Below, piece after piece: positions 1 to 9,210 of a DNA stretch of 64,000 nt. The number at the start of each line of letters is the position of its first letter. The first letter of the stretch is position 1. The notes beneath the pieces are model-generated. The model was not told where the DNA came from and did not search any database. It was given only the letters and a program-made list of their open reading frames with translations. A program made the translations under genes and the position numbers. This stretch comes from Trebonia sp963811335 (lineage in GTDB: Bacteria; Actinomycetota; Actinomycetes; Streptosporangiales; Streptosporangiaceae), in the NCBI GenBank assembly GCA_963811335.1, contig CAWERB010000032.1, forward strand, positions 186,001 to 250,000, read 5' to 3'.

Positions 1-1137
1 AAGCTCGACGCCGAGCCCGGGGCCGCGCGGCACGCTGAGCGCGCCGCCTGCGAAGGTGAACGGGGTCCCGGCTACCACGTCCTCGGTTTTCCACGGCCAG
101 TGCGTGTCGCACGCGTAGTTGAGGCTGGGCACGGCGGAGGCCAGGTGGACCATCGCGGCGAGGCTGATGCCGAGGTGCGAGTTCGAGTGCATGGACAGCC
201 CCATGCCGAACGTCTCGCAGATCCCCGCGAGCAGCTGCGACCTGCGCAGGCCGCCCCAGTAGTGGTGGTCGGAGAGGATTACCTGGACCGCGTTGGCCTT
301 GACCGCGGCGGGCAGGTGGTCGAAGGCCACCACGCACATGTTGGTGGCGAGCGGCATCGGGGCCTTCCGCGCCACGTCCGCCATGCCGTCGATGCCTGCC
401 GTCGGGTCCTCCAGGTACTCGAGGACGCCGTCAAGCTCGCGGGCTACCTGCGCCGACGTGTACGGGGTCCACGCCGCGTTGGGGTCGAGCCGCAGCGGAT
501 GGCCGGGGAAGGCCTCGCGCAGCGCACGGACCGCCGCGATCTCGTGTACCGGCGGGAAGACGCCGCCCTTGAGCTTGATCGCGGTGAACCCGTACTCGTC
601 GACCATCCGCTTGGCCTGGGCGACGATCCCGTCCGGGTCGAGCGCTTCGCCCCAGTCGTCAGGCTCGGCTCCGGGGTGCGCGGCCCACTTGTAAAACAGG
701 TAGGCGGAGAACGGCACCTGCTCCCTGACCGCGCCGCCGAGCAGGTCGGAGACCGGGCGCCCGGTGGCCCTGCCCTGGATGTCCAGGCAGGCAACCTCGA
801 ATGGTGAGAACACCCGGTCGGTAGCCGCGCTGTGCCCGATCAGGCCGGACGCGATCGTCGTGTCCGGTGCCGCGATGGCCTGGACGCGGCGGTAGATCTC
901 TCCGGTACGCCAGACGTCGGCGCCCTCGATGGCCTTGGCCGCGGCGTGCAGCGCCGCCAGGTGCTTTTCGTCCGCGTAGGTCTCGCCCAGGCCGGCCAGT
1001 CCTGCGTCGGTGGCGACCTGGATGATCGCGCGCAGCGCGAACGGCTCGTGCACGCCGACCGAGTTCAGCAGCGGCGGGTCGGCGAACGCGACGGGCGTGA
1101 TGGTCACGTTCGTGATGCGGATGGCTCCAGCGTTCAT
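1..1137 (-). CDS. gudD: glucarate dehydratase, enolase superfamily (C-terminus cut by window edge)
   Basis: Converts D-glucarate to 5-dehydro-4-deoxyglucarate, the first step of glucarate catabolism. About 379 residues are present, and the family runs to roughly 420-450, so the C-terminus lies outside the window. Visible catalytic landmarks of the mandelate-racemase/glucarate-dehydratase group are a KLK motif near residue 186, LDPNAAW near 216 (metal-binding Asp), TNMCV near 264, SDHHYWGG near 291 and HSNSHLG near 317. The spacing matches that of known glucarate dehydratases. The start ATG overlaps the TGA of the upstream gene by one base (TGATG), so translation is probably coupled to it. The next enzyme of the pathway is that upstream gene. 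Confidence 0.88.
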   Translation of the reverse strand, partial: MNAGAIRITNVTITPVAFADPPLLNSVGVHEPFALRAIIQVATDAGLAGLGETYADEKHLAALHAAAKAIEGADVWRTGEIYRRVQAIAAPDTTIASGLIGHSAATDRVFSPFEVACLDIQGRATGRPVSDLLGGAVREQVPFSAYLFYKWAAHPGAEPDDWGEALDPDGIVAQAKRMVDEYGFTAIKLKGGVFPPVHEIAAVRALREAFPGHPLRLDPNAAWTPYTSAQVARELDGVLEYLEDPTAGIDGMADVARKAPMPLATNMCVVAFDHLPAAVKANAVQVILSDHHYWGGLRRSQLLAGICETFGMGLSMHSNSHLGISLAAMVHLASAVPSLNYACDTHWPWKTEDVVAGTPFTFAGGALSVPRGPGLGVEL

Positions 1138-2150
1138 CAGCGCTCCGGATTCAGTTGATCAGCGTGCTGCCGCGCAAGGCGGTCAAACTCTAACCCGCCG
1201 TGCGCGACAGCGGCGGGGAGCGCCTCGAGCCCGGCGGCGAGGATGCGGGCCAGTTCCTCGCGGTGCTCCCGGGTCACCGCGGTGAGCGGCGGGCGGACCC
1301 CGCCGGCTGGGTAGCCGGCGAGCTCAACGCCCGCCTTGATCAGCGACACGGCATACCCGGTGCCCTTCGCCCGCAGCCGGGCAAGCGGGTGGTAGAAGGC
1401 GCGCTCAAGCGCGTCAAGCGTCGCCTGGTCGTCCTGCTCGAGCGCGTCGTAGTAGGCGAGCGCGACCTGCGGCGCGAAGGCGAAGGCGGCCGACGAGTAG
1501 AGTGGCACGCCGATGGCGCGGTAGGCGCGCTGCGTCACCTCCGCCGTCGGCATCCCGTTGAAGAAGAAGAACGGGTGCCCGCTCCTCTGATCCCGGCCCG
1601 TGCCGTCCCGGCCCGTGTCGTCCCGCACCGCGCGCACGATCCTGATCATCAGGTCCAGGTCGCCGGCGCCGTCCTTGAACCCGATCACGTGCGGCAGCCT
1701 GGCCACCGCCACGGCGCTGGCCTCATCGAACCGGGCGTTCGCCCGGTTGTACACGATGACCGGCAGGTCCTCCCGGGTAGCTTGCTGGACGTATGCGACG
1801 AGCCCGGGTCCGGCCGCCTCGGTCAGGTAGGGCGGCAGCAGCAGCACGCCGTCGGCGCCCGCGCCCATGGCGAGGTCGGTGAGCCGGCGCGCCGTGCGAA
1901 CCGGCCCGCCCGCCCCGGCGAACACGGGCACCCGCCCGCCGATCGCCGCCACGGCGACCCGCACCACCTCGGCGTACTCGTCCGGCTCGAGCGCGCTGAA
2001 CTCGCCGGTACCGCAGGCGGCGAACACCCCGCCAGCCCCCGCGTCCACGCCGCGCCCGACATGCGCCGCGAGCTCGTCCAGATCGACGGACCCGTCGCCC
2101 CGGTACGGCGTCACGGGAAAGAACAGCAGACCGTTGAACATGACACCCAT
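1137..2150 (-). CDS. kdgD: 5-dehydro-4-deoxyglucarate dehydratase, DapA family
   Basis: DHDPS/NAL-family aldolase-fold lyase of 337 aa that dehydrates and decarboxylates 5-dehydro-4-deoxyglucarate to 2,5-dioxopentanoate. The family's catalytic Tyr is seen in VIVYNRAN (about Y134) and the Schiff-base Lys in IGFKDGAGD (about K159). CGTGEFSALE near residue 46 is the substrate loop. It forms an operon with gudD, overlapping by one base, and the consecutive pathway steps support both calls. An insertion near residues 176-190 (TGRDGTGRDQ) comes from a short GC-rich tandem repeat at about 1590-1628 and sits on the surface side of the barrel. The aldehyde dehydrogenase that would complete the pathway is not in the window. 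Confidence 0.88.
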   Translation of the reverse strand: MGVMFNGLLFFPVTPYRGDGSVDLDELAAHVGRGVDAGAGGVFAACGTGEFSALEPDEYAEVVRVAVAAIGGRVPVFAGAGGPVRTARRLTDLAMGAGADGVLLLPPYLTEAAGPGLVAYVQQATREDLPVIVYNRANARFDEASAVAVARLPHVIGFKDGAGDLDLMIRIVRAVRDDTGRDGTGRDQRSGHPFFFFNGMPTAEVTQRAYRAIGVPLYSSAAFAFAPQVALAYYDALEQDDQATLDALERAFYHPLARLRAKGTGYAVSLIKAGVELAGYPAGGVRPPLTAVTREHREELARILAAGLEALPAAVAHGGLEFDRLARQHADQLNPER

Positions 2151-2287
2151 GCTAGGCCCGGCCGCCGATTCAGGTCTAAGTCGAAAATGCTGCCTACCGA
2201 CACAGAACTGAATCGATGGCCTTCGCGCATGCTCGGCCCGGGCGCCCGCTCGTCGAACTTATACCGACTTCTGGTGGGACGAAAGTT

Positions 2288-2310
2288 GGCAAATTGTGAC
2301 AAAATTTGCC
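2288..2310. promoter_or_regulatory. inverted repeat, candidate operator of the glucarate operon
   Basis: GGCAAATT at 2288-2295 and AATTTGCC at 2303-2310 form a perfect 8-bp inverted repeat with a 7-bp spacer. It is an AT-rich island in very GC-rich DNA, about 140 bp upstream of the kdgD start and just beyond the end of the DUF4287 gene. The position suits an operator for kdgD-gudD. The regulator is unknown; none is encoded next to it. Confidence 0.45.
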
Positions 2311-2330
2311 CAAAACTCAGTAAGAGTCGC

Positions 2331-2561
2331 TCAAGCGCGGGCAAGGTTGCCCTGGAGCGTCCAGCCGACGAGGGCGTTGGCGTGGCCGTGTCCCATGCCG
2401 TACTCGGACTTCAGGTAACCCACGATGGCCATGTGCTTGTCGAGGCCACAGCTCGCGATGACCTGCTGCCACTCGGCGATTGAGCGGCCGTACTTCTTCT
2501 CGATAGACGGGAAGTACGACGCGGGCCCCTGCTTCGGCCACGGCGGCGACGCTTCGGTCAT
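2331..2561 (-). CDS. DUF4287 domain protein
   Basis: Small 76-aa protein of the DUF4287 family, function unknown. The characteristic stretch is visible: SYFPSIEKKYGRSIAEWQ, then a lysine/histidine-rich middle and YGMGHGHANALVGW near the C-terminus. The ATG at 2561 is chosen because an AGAGGAG ribosome-binding site lies about 8 bases upstream; an in-frame start nine codons earlier lacks one. It is transcribed divergently from the thioesterase-like gene at 2683. The family usually occurs as a stand-alone soluble protein. Confidence 0.75.
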   Translation of the reverse strand: MTEASPPWPKQGPASYFPSIEKKYGRSIAEWQQVIASCGLDKHMAIVGYLKSEYGMGHGHANALVGWTLQGNLARA

Positions 2562-2682
2562 GATGCGTGCTCCTCTCTGCACCGGCAATGTTAAGACGAA
2601 CGGGGCGGACGTTTCTCAGCGCTCTGACGGCAGGTGGAGCGCAGTGTGCCCCGTCGGGTGGCCAGTCCGTAGCATTCCTTGC

Positions 2683-3473
2683 GTGGCAGAGAGCTTCTAC
2701 GTTCCGCTGGGGGGCGACCGATGGCAGGCGACGGTGCACACGACCGGGCCCTGGGACGCGGGCGCGCAGCACGCCGGTCCGCCCAGTGCGCTGCTTGGCC
2801 GGGCCATGCTGCGCTGCCAGCCCAGAGACGAGATGATGATCGCCAGGTTCACCTGCGAGATCCTGGGCGCGATCCCGGTCGGCGAGATCACCGTGGCGGC
2901 GCGGCTGGCGCGCCCTGGCCGCAGCGTCGAGCTGCTTGAGGCGACAGCGAGCTCGGGCGGGCGCGAGGTCGCGCGGGCCACCGCGTGGCGGGTGCTCCGC
3001 ACGGACGCCTGCCGGTGGCATCCCGGCTTCCCGCGCCCGCGGCACCACCGGACGGGCCCGCCGTGCCGCTGCCCGTCGGCTGGGTGGACGGGTACCTGTC
3101 CGCGATCGAGTGGCGCATGATCCACGGCGGGTTCACCGGCCCTGGTCCCGCCGCGATGTGGGGGCGCATGCGGTACCCGCTCGTGCCCGACGAGGCACCG
3201 GGCCCGCTGGAACGTGTGCTTGCCGTCGCCGACAGCGGGAACGGCGCCTCGTGGGAGATGGACGTCCTTCGCTGGTATTCCATCAACCCCGAGCTCACCG
3301 TGCACCTGCACAGGGAGGCCGAGGGCGAGTGGATCTGCCTGGACGCCACGACCGCGATCTCACCGGGCGGCACCGGGCTGGCCACCTCCGTGCTCTCCGA
3401 CGTCCGCGGCCCTGTGGGCGTGGGTGCCCAGTCCCTCCTCGTCGCCCACCGCCTTCAAGGACCCACGGGCTAA
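2683..3473 (+). CDS. acyl-CoA thioesterase-like protein (one frameshift)
   Basis: Double-hotdog thioesterase-family protein. The N-terminal half (GTG 2683, frame 1) carries FYVPLGGDRW, TTGPWDAGAQHAGPPSALLGRAM and a hotdog strand/helix. The C-terminal half (frame 3, to 3473) carries GYLSAIEWRMIHGGF, WGRMRYPLVPDE and a final hotdog ending YSINPELTVHLHR...GEWICLDATTAI. The two halves join only if one base is restored near 3005-3015, in the Pro/Ala-rich hinge between the hotdogs. The expected product is about 263 aa, normal for the family. No strong ribosome-binding site precedes the GTG. The acyl substrate is unknown. Confidence 0.65.
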
Positions 3474-3552
3474 GCCCCGCCAGGCATGCTAACCTCCGCC
3501 TGACCGTCGGCCAGCCTGGTTCTTGCCGCGGCCTGATGCCAGGATGGGGATC

Positions 3553-4023
3553 ATGCGCACGCTGCGGTTCAGCGCCGTCGCCGCCGCCGCTCCCGGCGGC
3601 CGCGCCGTCATCCTGGTCCCGTTCGACCCGGACGAGGCCTGGGGCGTCAAGGCGGTGCACCACGTGAACGGCACCGTCGACGGCAAGCGGGTCCGCGTGA
3701 CGCTCACCCCGGGCGACGGCGGATGGGGGTTCTCGTACGGCCCGGCGCGGGCACAGGAACTGGGACTTGAGGCAGGCCACCAGGTGGCCGTTGAACTCAC
3801 GCCGGAGGGCCCGCAGCGCGCCGACCTGGCCGAGGACGTCGCGGCCGCTCTCGCGGCGGACCCGGCCGCCGGGGCGTTCTTCGACACGCTCGCGCAGTTC
3901 TACCGCAAGGCGTACCTCCGCTACATCGACGCGACCACCCGGCGGCCAGACCTGCGCGTGGCCCGCATCGCCGAGGTCGTGGACCTGCTCGCGGCCGGCG
4001 TCAAGGAGCGGCCGCGACCGTGA
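3553..4023 (+). CDS. DUF1905/YdeI (OmpD-associated) family protein
   Basis: 156-aa soluble protein with an N-terminal DUF1905 beta-barrel (VILVPFDPDEAWG, HVNGTVDGKRVRVTL, GWGFSYGPARAQELGLEAGHQVAVEL) and a C-terminal helical YdeI/OmdA segment (DLAEDVAAALAADPAAGAFFDTL, FYRKAYLRYIDATTRRPDLRVARIAEVVDLLAAG). YdeI members are linked to bacteriocin and antimicrobial-peptide tolerance in enterobacteria; the role in actinobacteria is unproven. The ATG at 3553 is preferred because AGGA lies 8 bases upstream; an ATG at 3544 and a TTG at 3523 are alternatives. It stands alone between the thioesterase and PadR genes. Confidence 0.8.
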   Translation: MRTLRFSAVAAAAPGGRAVILVPFDPDEAWGVKAVHHVNGTVDGKRVRVTLTPGDGGWGFSYGPARAQELGLEAGHQVAVELTPEGPQRADLAEDVAAALAADPAAGAFFDTLAQFYRKAYLRYIDATTRRPDLRVARIAEVVDLLAAGVKERPRP

Positions 4024-4182
4024 GGGCACGGCGGTAAAGCTTGCTCACTTGCCGCCGACGCCGCCCCACAGGGTGGTCGGTGGAGACGTGGGACGCGAAG
4101 CACGGTGCTGCGACCAGGGCTGGCGGCGGCCGGTTCGCGTTTGTCGGCTCGCACCCTCGGCGGGTCCTGTCGCGGTCACGGT

Positions 4183-4220
4183 TGACCCGCCGCGCTCCCA
4201 TACCTAAGATGCCAAGGTAT
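4183..4220 (+). promoter_or_regulatory. candidate leaderless promoter with PadR-type operator
   Basis: TTGACC (4183-4188), a 16-bp spacer and TAAGAT (4205-4210) make a good sigma-70-type promoter. The ATG of the padR-like gene begins 9 bases after the -10 box, so the mRNA would be leaderless. ATACCT (4200-4205) and AGGTAT (4215-4220) form an inverted repeat with 9-bp spacing that overlaps both the -10 box and the start codon, an ideal place for autorepression. Confidence 0.5.
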
Positions 4221-4560
4221 GAGTGCAGACAAGGTAAAGGGTCATCTCGACTTGCTGCTGCTAGCCGTCCTCAGCACAGAGCCGGGACATGGCTACGCGG
4301 TCATCACCCAGTTGCGTGAACGCACGGACGGGTTGCTCGACCTCACCGAGGGAGCGGTATACCCGGCTCTCCACCGCCTTGAAGATCTCGGGTTCCTCGC
4401 CAGTGAGTGGCACCCTGTCAACGGGCGGCGCCGACGACTGTACCGGCTGACTTCCTCGGGCCACAGCGCGCTAGCGCACCAACGCACAGAATGGCAGACC
4501 CTCACGCGGGCGATCGGCAACGTGGTCCGCTCCGCACCCGGCAGAACGGCGGAAGCCTGA
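4219..4560 (+). CDS. PadR family transcriptional regulator
   Basis: 113-aa repressor of the short PadR type. It has a winged helix (LDLLLLAVLSTEPGHGYAVITQLRERT, then LTEGAVYPALHRLEDLGFLASEW) and the wing (GRRRRLYRLTSSGHSAL), followed by a short dimerisation helix. The start codon lies inside a palindrome with no leader or ribosome-binding site. The stop overlaps the next gene (ATGA), the typical PadR/membrane-protein pair in which PadR represses itself and its partner. Confidence 0.88.
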   Translation: MSADKVKGHLDLLLLAVLSTEPGHGYAVITQLRERTDGLLDLTEGAVYPALHRLEDLGFLASEWHPVNGRRRRLYRLTSSGHSALAHQRTEWQTLTRAIGNVVRSAPGRTAEA

Positions 4561-5337
4561 TGAATCATCCCGACGATAGCCCGATCGGGTTCTACCTCGA
4601 CGACCTCTTCGAAGCCACGCGCGCACTTCCGCCGCGGGACGCCCGGTACCTTTTGGCCGAGACCGAAGCACATCTGCGCGACTCCGCTGACGCCGCGATG
4701 GCCGACGGCGCGCAATCCTACGAGGCGGAACTCGAGGCCTTGGCGGCTTTCGGTACTGTCGACGATCTCGTCCCGCGCGAAAGCCGGCGAATCCGGATGC
4801 CGTTGCGGGGACTCGCCGGTCAGATTCTTCACAGCGCAATGCTGCTGGGGGCAATCGGCGCAATGACCGTCGGGGCCAGCGGCGTAGCGGCCAGGCTTGA
4901 TCTACCTGATCGGTGGTGCGAACTCAATTGTCACGGTCCCCGCGGCGGCACTCACCCCGCAGGATTGCGCTCGCTGGCTATCACAGCAAGCGGCCGCGAA
5001 CTGCCATCAGGCGGCACTATCGGACTGGGCCTTCGAGACGATCTATGGCCGCCTCGCAGTGGGACTGGCCGGTGTCCTGCTGCTGGTCGCGTACCGTTCC
5101 TGTAAGCGCCGGTGGCCGCGCAATGCGGGCCTGATGCCGGTGGTCGCTGATACCGCGGCCGCGCTCGCCTTCGCGGTCGCGGGACTCTGGACGGCCGGTC
5201 TCGGCGTGGACGCCATGATCGTGTCGGGTGGCCAAGGGGCCGGCCAATGGCTGAGTGCCGCACCGGTAGCGCTTGCCGCGACTGCGGTCTACTGCACCAG
5301 ACTCGCGAAGCGCATCCGCCAGGAGCCCGTTCGCTGA
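4560..5337 (+). CDS. PadR-linked membrane protein with HAAS-like N-terminus (one frameshift)
   Basis: The first about 75 residues (DSPIGFYLDDLFEATRALPPRDARYLLAETEAHLRDSADAAM...) form the amphipathic HAAS-like/permease-prefix domain commonly encoded beside PadR. It is followed by hydrophobic helices HSAMLLGAIGAMTVGASGVAA, LAVGLAGVLLLVAY, LAFAVAGLWTAGLGV and APVALAATAVYC. The reading frame changes near 4890-4897 from the ATG at 4560 to the frame ending at 5337. Both parts are needed for a plausible four-helix product of about 258 aa. It is translationally coupled to padR. The function is unknown; a stress- or drug-responsive membrane protein is the usual inference. Confidence 0.6.
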
Positions 5338-5378
5338 CGGCGGCCAGCGGCTTCCGTCAGTTCGGTTCGGCCTCAGGA

Positions 5379-5424
5379 TGTCCGCGCCCGTTCCCGCGCG
5401 CGCGTGCGGGAACGGGCGCGGGCA
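5379..5424 (+). terminator. strong hairpin, probable terminator
   Basis: A 19-bp stem with one G-T pair (arms 5379-5397 and 5406-5424) and an 8-nt loop gcgcgcgt, starting 42 bp after the stop of the membrane-protein gene. There is no U-tract, as is common for actinobacterial terminators. The rest of the 5338-5597 gap holds only the inverted repeat at 5527-5558. Confidence 0.6.
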
Positions 5425-5526
5425 CACAACCCGACTTGCTCCGGCCGTTGTCCACGTAGACGACCCGGCTGGCAGGCGGCGGGGGAAGAACCGCGAGCAA
5501 CGGGAACAAAGCGCCGCAGCCTTTTG

Positions 5527-5558
5527 TTGCATCCACTGCAATCAAGCCGAGGATGCAA
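5527..5558. promoter_or_regulatory. inverted repeat, candidate TetR operator
   Basis: TTGCATCC (5527-5534) and GGATGCAA (5551-5558) form a perfect 8-bp inverted repeat with a 16-bp spacer, ending 39 bp before the tetR-like ATG at 5598. A related CACTGACTGCAAGG follows at once. This is consistent with autoregulation of the TetR/MFS pair. Confidence 0.45.
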
Positions 5559-5597
5559 TTTTTCACTGACTGCAAGGTTCCGGTGTAGACCGCAGTC

Positions 5598-6305
5598 ATG
5601 ACCATCGCTAGCACGCCGGCCGAGACGGTACCGCCCGTCTCGCTGCGCGAGCGCAAGAAGCAGGCCACGCGCCGGCTGCTGCGCCGCGCTGCGCTCGGCC
5701 TGGTGGCCGAGCGGGGCCTGGCGAACGTTACCGTCGAGGACATCGCCGAGGCGGCGGAGGTGTCGCCGCGCACGTTCTTCAACTACTTCCCCTCTAAGGA
5801 AGCCGTGCTGTTCGGCGGCGAACCGGACCGCGCGGCCCAGTTGCGCGAGCGCGTCGCGACCGAGGCGCCAGGCGAGCCGGTGATCGCCACGTTGCGCGCG
5901 GTGCTTGCGCAGGACGCCGAGGCGATGGCCGACGAACTGCGCTCGCTCGGCGGCGACCCGGCCGACTGGCTGCGCCGGATGAAGGCGGCACGCACCGATC
6001 CGCTGGTCCGCGCGGCGCAAGCGGCGCAGATGGCGATGATCGAGCGGGCCATCGCCGAGGGGATCGCGGCGCGCCTCGGCGCCGACCAGGAGACCGATCC
6101 GTATCCGGGGGTGCTGGCCGCCACGGCCGTCAGCCTGATCCGCGCCTGCCTGGCGTTCTGGACGGGCACAAGTGGCGCCGTGCAACTCGGCCACCTTATC
6201 GACCATGCCTTCCAAGCGCTCGCCGACGGATTCCCCGAGGACTCCGCGCTGCGGGGTATCACGGCGGTACCCGGTAAGCAGGCGACCGGAACCCGGGAGG
6301 CGTAA
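5598..6305 (+). CDS. TetR family transcriptional regulator
   Basis: 235-aa repressor. The N-terminal helix-turn-helix lies at about residues 15-65 (RERKKQATRRLLRRAALGLVAERG, VTVEDIAEAAEVSPRTFFNYFPSKEAVLFG), followed by an all-helical ligand domain with conserved WLRRMKAARTDPLV. It sits 32 bp upstream of a DHA2 efflux gene on the same strand, so it is likely the local repressor of that pump. The ligand is unknown. Confidence 0.87.
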   Translation: MTIASTPAETVPPVSLRERKKQATRRLLRRAALGLVAERGLANVTVEDIAEAAEVSPRTFFNYFPSKEAVLFGGEPDRAAQLRERVATEAPGEPVIATLRAVLAQDAEAMADELRSLGGDPADWLRRMKAARTDPLVRAAQAAQMAMIERAIAEGIAARLGADQETDPYPGVLAATAVSLIRACLAFWTGTSGAVQLGHLIDHAFQALADGFPEDSALRGITAVPGKQATGTREA

Positions 6306-6337
6306 TAGAACATGGCAGACAGGAAGGGCATGCACTG

Positions 6338-8036
6338 ATGGCCTCAGCAATCCCCGCGCCCGCCGAGGGCTCACCGCTTCCCGGCGCGGGCAGTCCCGGT
6401 GACGGCGCCCTGCCGGGGCTCGGCCGCCGGCGCATCCTGCTCATCATCGGCGCGCTGATGTGCGGCATGCTGCTCGCCGCGCTCGACCAGACGATCGTGT
6501 CCACGGCGCTGCCGACGATCGTCGGCGACCTCAAGGGCGGCTCGCACATCGCGTGGGTCATCACCGCGTACCTGCTCGCCACCACGGTATCCACCCCGCT
6601 TTGGGGCAAGCTCGGTGACCAGTACGGCAGGAAGGTCTTCTTCCAGGCGGCGATCGTCATCTTCCTGATCGGCTCGGTGCTTTCCGGCCTCAGCAACTCC
6701 ATGGTCATGCTGATCGCCTTCCGCGCGCTGCAGGGCCTCGGCGCCGGCGGCCTGATGGTCGGCGCGCAGGCGATCGTCGGCAACATCGTCTCGCCCCGTG
6801 AGCGCGGCAGGTACCAGGGCCTGTTCGGCGCGGTCTTCGGCCTGGCCAGCGTGGTCGGCCCGCTGCTCGGCGGCGTCTTCGTGGACAACCTGACCTGGCG
6901 CTGGATCTTCTACATCAACATCCCGATCGGCGCGATCGCGCTGGTCGTGGTGGCCCTGCAGGTGCCAGGCAAGCTGCGCCGGGTCCACCACACGATCGAC
7001 TACCTGGGCACGGTGCTGCTGTCGCTCGCCGCTACCTCGCTGATCCTGCTCACCAGCCTCGGCGGCACGACCTACCCGTGGGCGTCGGCACCGATCTACC
7101 TCCTCGGCGTGGCGGGCGCAGCGCTGATCGGCGCCTTCGTGCTCGCCGAGCGGCGTGCCGTCGAGCCGATCCTGCCGCTGCACCTGTTCCGTACCCGCGT
7201 GTTCTCCGTCACCAGCGTGGTGGGCTTCGTCGTCGGCTTCGGCATGTTCGGCGCGATCACCTACCTGCCCGCCTTCTTCCAGGTCGTCAGGGGCATCTCG
7301 CCGACGGTCTCCGGCCTGTACCTGCTGCCGCTGATGGCCGGCATGCTGGTGGTCTCGATTGCCTCCGGCCAGGTCATCGCGCGGACCGGCAAGTACCGGT
7401 TCTTCCCGATCGCCGGCACGGCGCTGATCACCGTCGGCCTGTACCTGCTGTCGCTGATGAGTCCCTCGTCGTCCACCCTCACCGACTCGCTGTCCATGCT
7501 GGTGCTCGGCATGGGCCTCGGCGGCGTGATGCAGGTGCTGGTGATCATCGTGCAGAACGGCGTCCCGCACAGCGAGCTTGGCGTCGCGACCTCGGGCGCC
7601 ACGTTCTTCCGTTCGATCGGCGGCTCGTTCGGTACCGCGATCTTCGGCGCGATCTTCGCTAACGTGCTCGTCGGTAACCTGGCCAGCCACCTGCACGGAG
7701 TGGGCTTGCCCGCGGGCTTCAGCTCAGCGAACGTGACGCCGGCCGCACCTCGGTCACCTGCCCGCGGTAGTGCACGCGGGCTTCGTGGCCGGCTATGCCG
7801 AGTCGATCCAGACGGTGTTCCTCATCGCGGTGCCGATCGCCTTGCTGGCGTTCCTCGGTGCCTGGCTGATCCCGCAGGTGGAGCTCAAGCAGTGGGCGCC
7901 TGCCGCCTCCGCCGCGCCGGCGGCGGAGGCGCAAGCGGGGGAGCCGCGGGATACGATCCCCGCCGCGGACAACACGGACAACGCCGTGTCTCAAGAGTCG
8001 CTTGACCCGCAGGACGCCGGCCGGCGGGACGACTGA
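6338..8036 (+). CDS. MFS drug efflux transporter, EmrB/QacA (DHA2) type (one frameshift)
   Basis: 14-TM drug:H+ antiporter. The N-terminal signature LDQTIVSTALPTIVGDL lies in TM1, GKLGDQYGRK is the motif-A loop and RALQGLGAGG is motif B; GPLLGGVFVDNLTWRWIFYINIPIG is motif C and its loop. The frame opened at 6338 is lost near 7735-7752. The next frame supplies HLPAVVHAGFVAGYAESIQTVFLIAVPIALLAFLGAWLIPQ, the normal last helix, ending at 8036. Full length is about 566 aa. An AGGAAGG ribosome-binding site precedes the ATG. The tetR-like gene upstream is its probable regulator. Confidence 0.83.
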
Positions 8037-8182
8037 CCCAGCCACGAGCGCCCGCCGCGTTGCCTGAGCCGCAAAGGCAGCAGCGCAGGGGGATCGCGAA
8101 CAGCCCGCCTCCGTTCGGGATAATGCCCTCGGTGACCGCGAACGGTGCGCAGGCTGCGCAGGTCGACGAGAAGGAGCCCTAA

Positions 8183-9169
8183 GTGGCGGAGAGCACAGCA
8201 CGATGGGGAATCCTCGGCACCGGCGGCATCGCCCGCCAGTTCACCAGGGACCTGCTGCTGACCGGCCACACCGTCACGGCGGTCGGCTCGCGCACCCGGG
8301 AGAGCGCGGAGCGGTTCGCCGCGCTCTACGAGCTGCCCGCGGCGCACTCAAGCTACGCGGCGCTGGCCGCCGACCCGTCGGTTGACCTGGTCTACGTGGC
8401 GACGCCGCACCCGTTCCACTACCCGAACGCGCGGCTCGCGCTCGAGGCGGGCAAGCACGTCCTCGTGGAGAAGCCGTTCACGCTCAACGCCGTGCAGGCA
8501 CAGCAGCTCGTTTCGCTGGCGGCCGACCGGGGCCTGCTTGTCCTTGAGGCGATGTGGACGCGCTGGCTCCCGCACATGACCAGGCTGAGGGAGATCGTGG
8601 CCGCCGGGACGATCGGCGAGGTGCGCTCGATGAGCGCCGATCACACCCAGCGGCTGCCCGACGACCCCGGGCACCGGCTCAACGCCCTGGAACTAGGCGG
8701 CGGCGCGCTGCTCGACCTCGGCGTCTACCCGGTCTCCTTCGCGTCGCAGCTGTTCGGCCCGCCGCGGTCGATCCAGGCCACCGCCACGTTCAAGGAGACA
8801 GGCGCCGACGCCCAGGTGGCCACCATGTTCCGCTACGCGGGCGGGCAGATCGCGACGACCTACTCCGCGAGCGTCACGCAGGGACCGAACGTCGCCGTGG
8901 TACTCGGCTCGGACGGCCGCATCGAGATCGACAGCGTGTGGTACACGGCGAGCGGGCTGCGCGTCTTCGACGGCGCCGGCACGCTGATTGAGGACGTACG
9001 GCCGCGAGTCGAGGGCCGTGGCATGCAGTTCCAGGCGGCGGAGGCCGAGCGCCTGGTGAGCGAGGGCCGGATCGCCGGCGATGTCCTCCCGCCGCAGGAG
9101 ACGGTCGCGATCATGGCAACCCTCGACGCGATCCGCGAGCAGATCGGCCTGCGCTACCCAGGCGAGTAG
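8183..9169 (+). CDS. Gfo/Idh/MocA family NAD(P)-dependent oxidoreductase
   Basis: 328-aa dehydrogenase. It has a Rossmann start WGILGTGGIARQFTRDL (GxGxxG) and the family motif VEKPFTLNA near residue 95 (catalytic Lys of the EKP motif). The C-terminal alpha/beta domain contains GGGALLDLGVYPVSFASQLFG, the usual active-site region. The sequence most resembles the trans-dihydrodiol/xylose dehydrogenase-like branch, but the substrate cannot be fixed. The GTG start at 8183 follows AAGGAG at good spacing. It stands alone, with no sugar-transport neighbours. Confidence 0.85.
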   Translation: MAESTARWGILGTGGIARQFTRDLLLTGHTVTAVGSRTRESAERFAALYELPAAHSSYAALAADPSVDLVYVATPHPFHYPNARLALEAGKHVLVEKPFTLNAVQAQQLVSLAADRGLLVLEAMWTRWLPHMTRLREIVAAGTIGEVRSMSADHTQRLPDDPGHRLNALELGGGALLDLGVYPVSFASQLFGPPRSIQATATFKETGADAQVATMFRYAGGQIATTYSASVTQGPNVAVVLGSDGRIEIDSVWYTASGLRVFDGAGTLIEDVRPRVEGRGMQFQAAEAERLVSEGRIAGDVLPPQETVAIMATLDAIREQIGLRYPGE

Positions 9170-9210
9170 TACCTCAGGCGTACATTCGACAGCCTTCGGG
9201 GCGGGGGCGG

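Noticed and set aside
1590..1628. GC-rich tandem repeat inside kdgD as a possible regulatory element
   Set aside because: It is in frame and only adds a short TGRDGTGRDQ loop to an otherwise normal enzyme, so it is best seen as harmless slippage.
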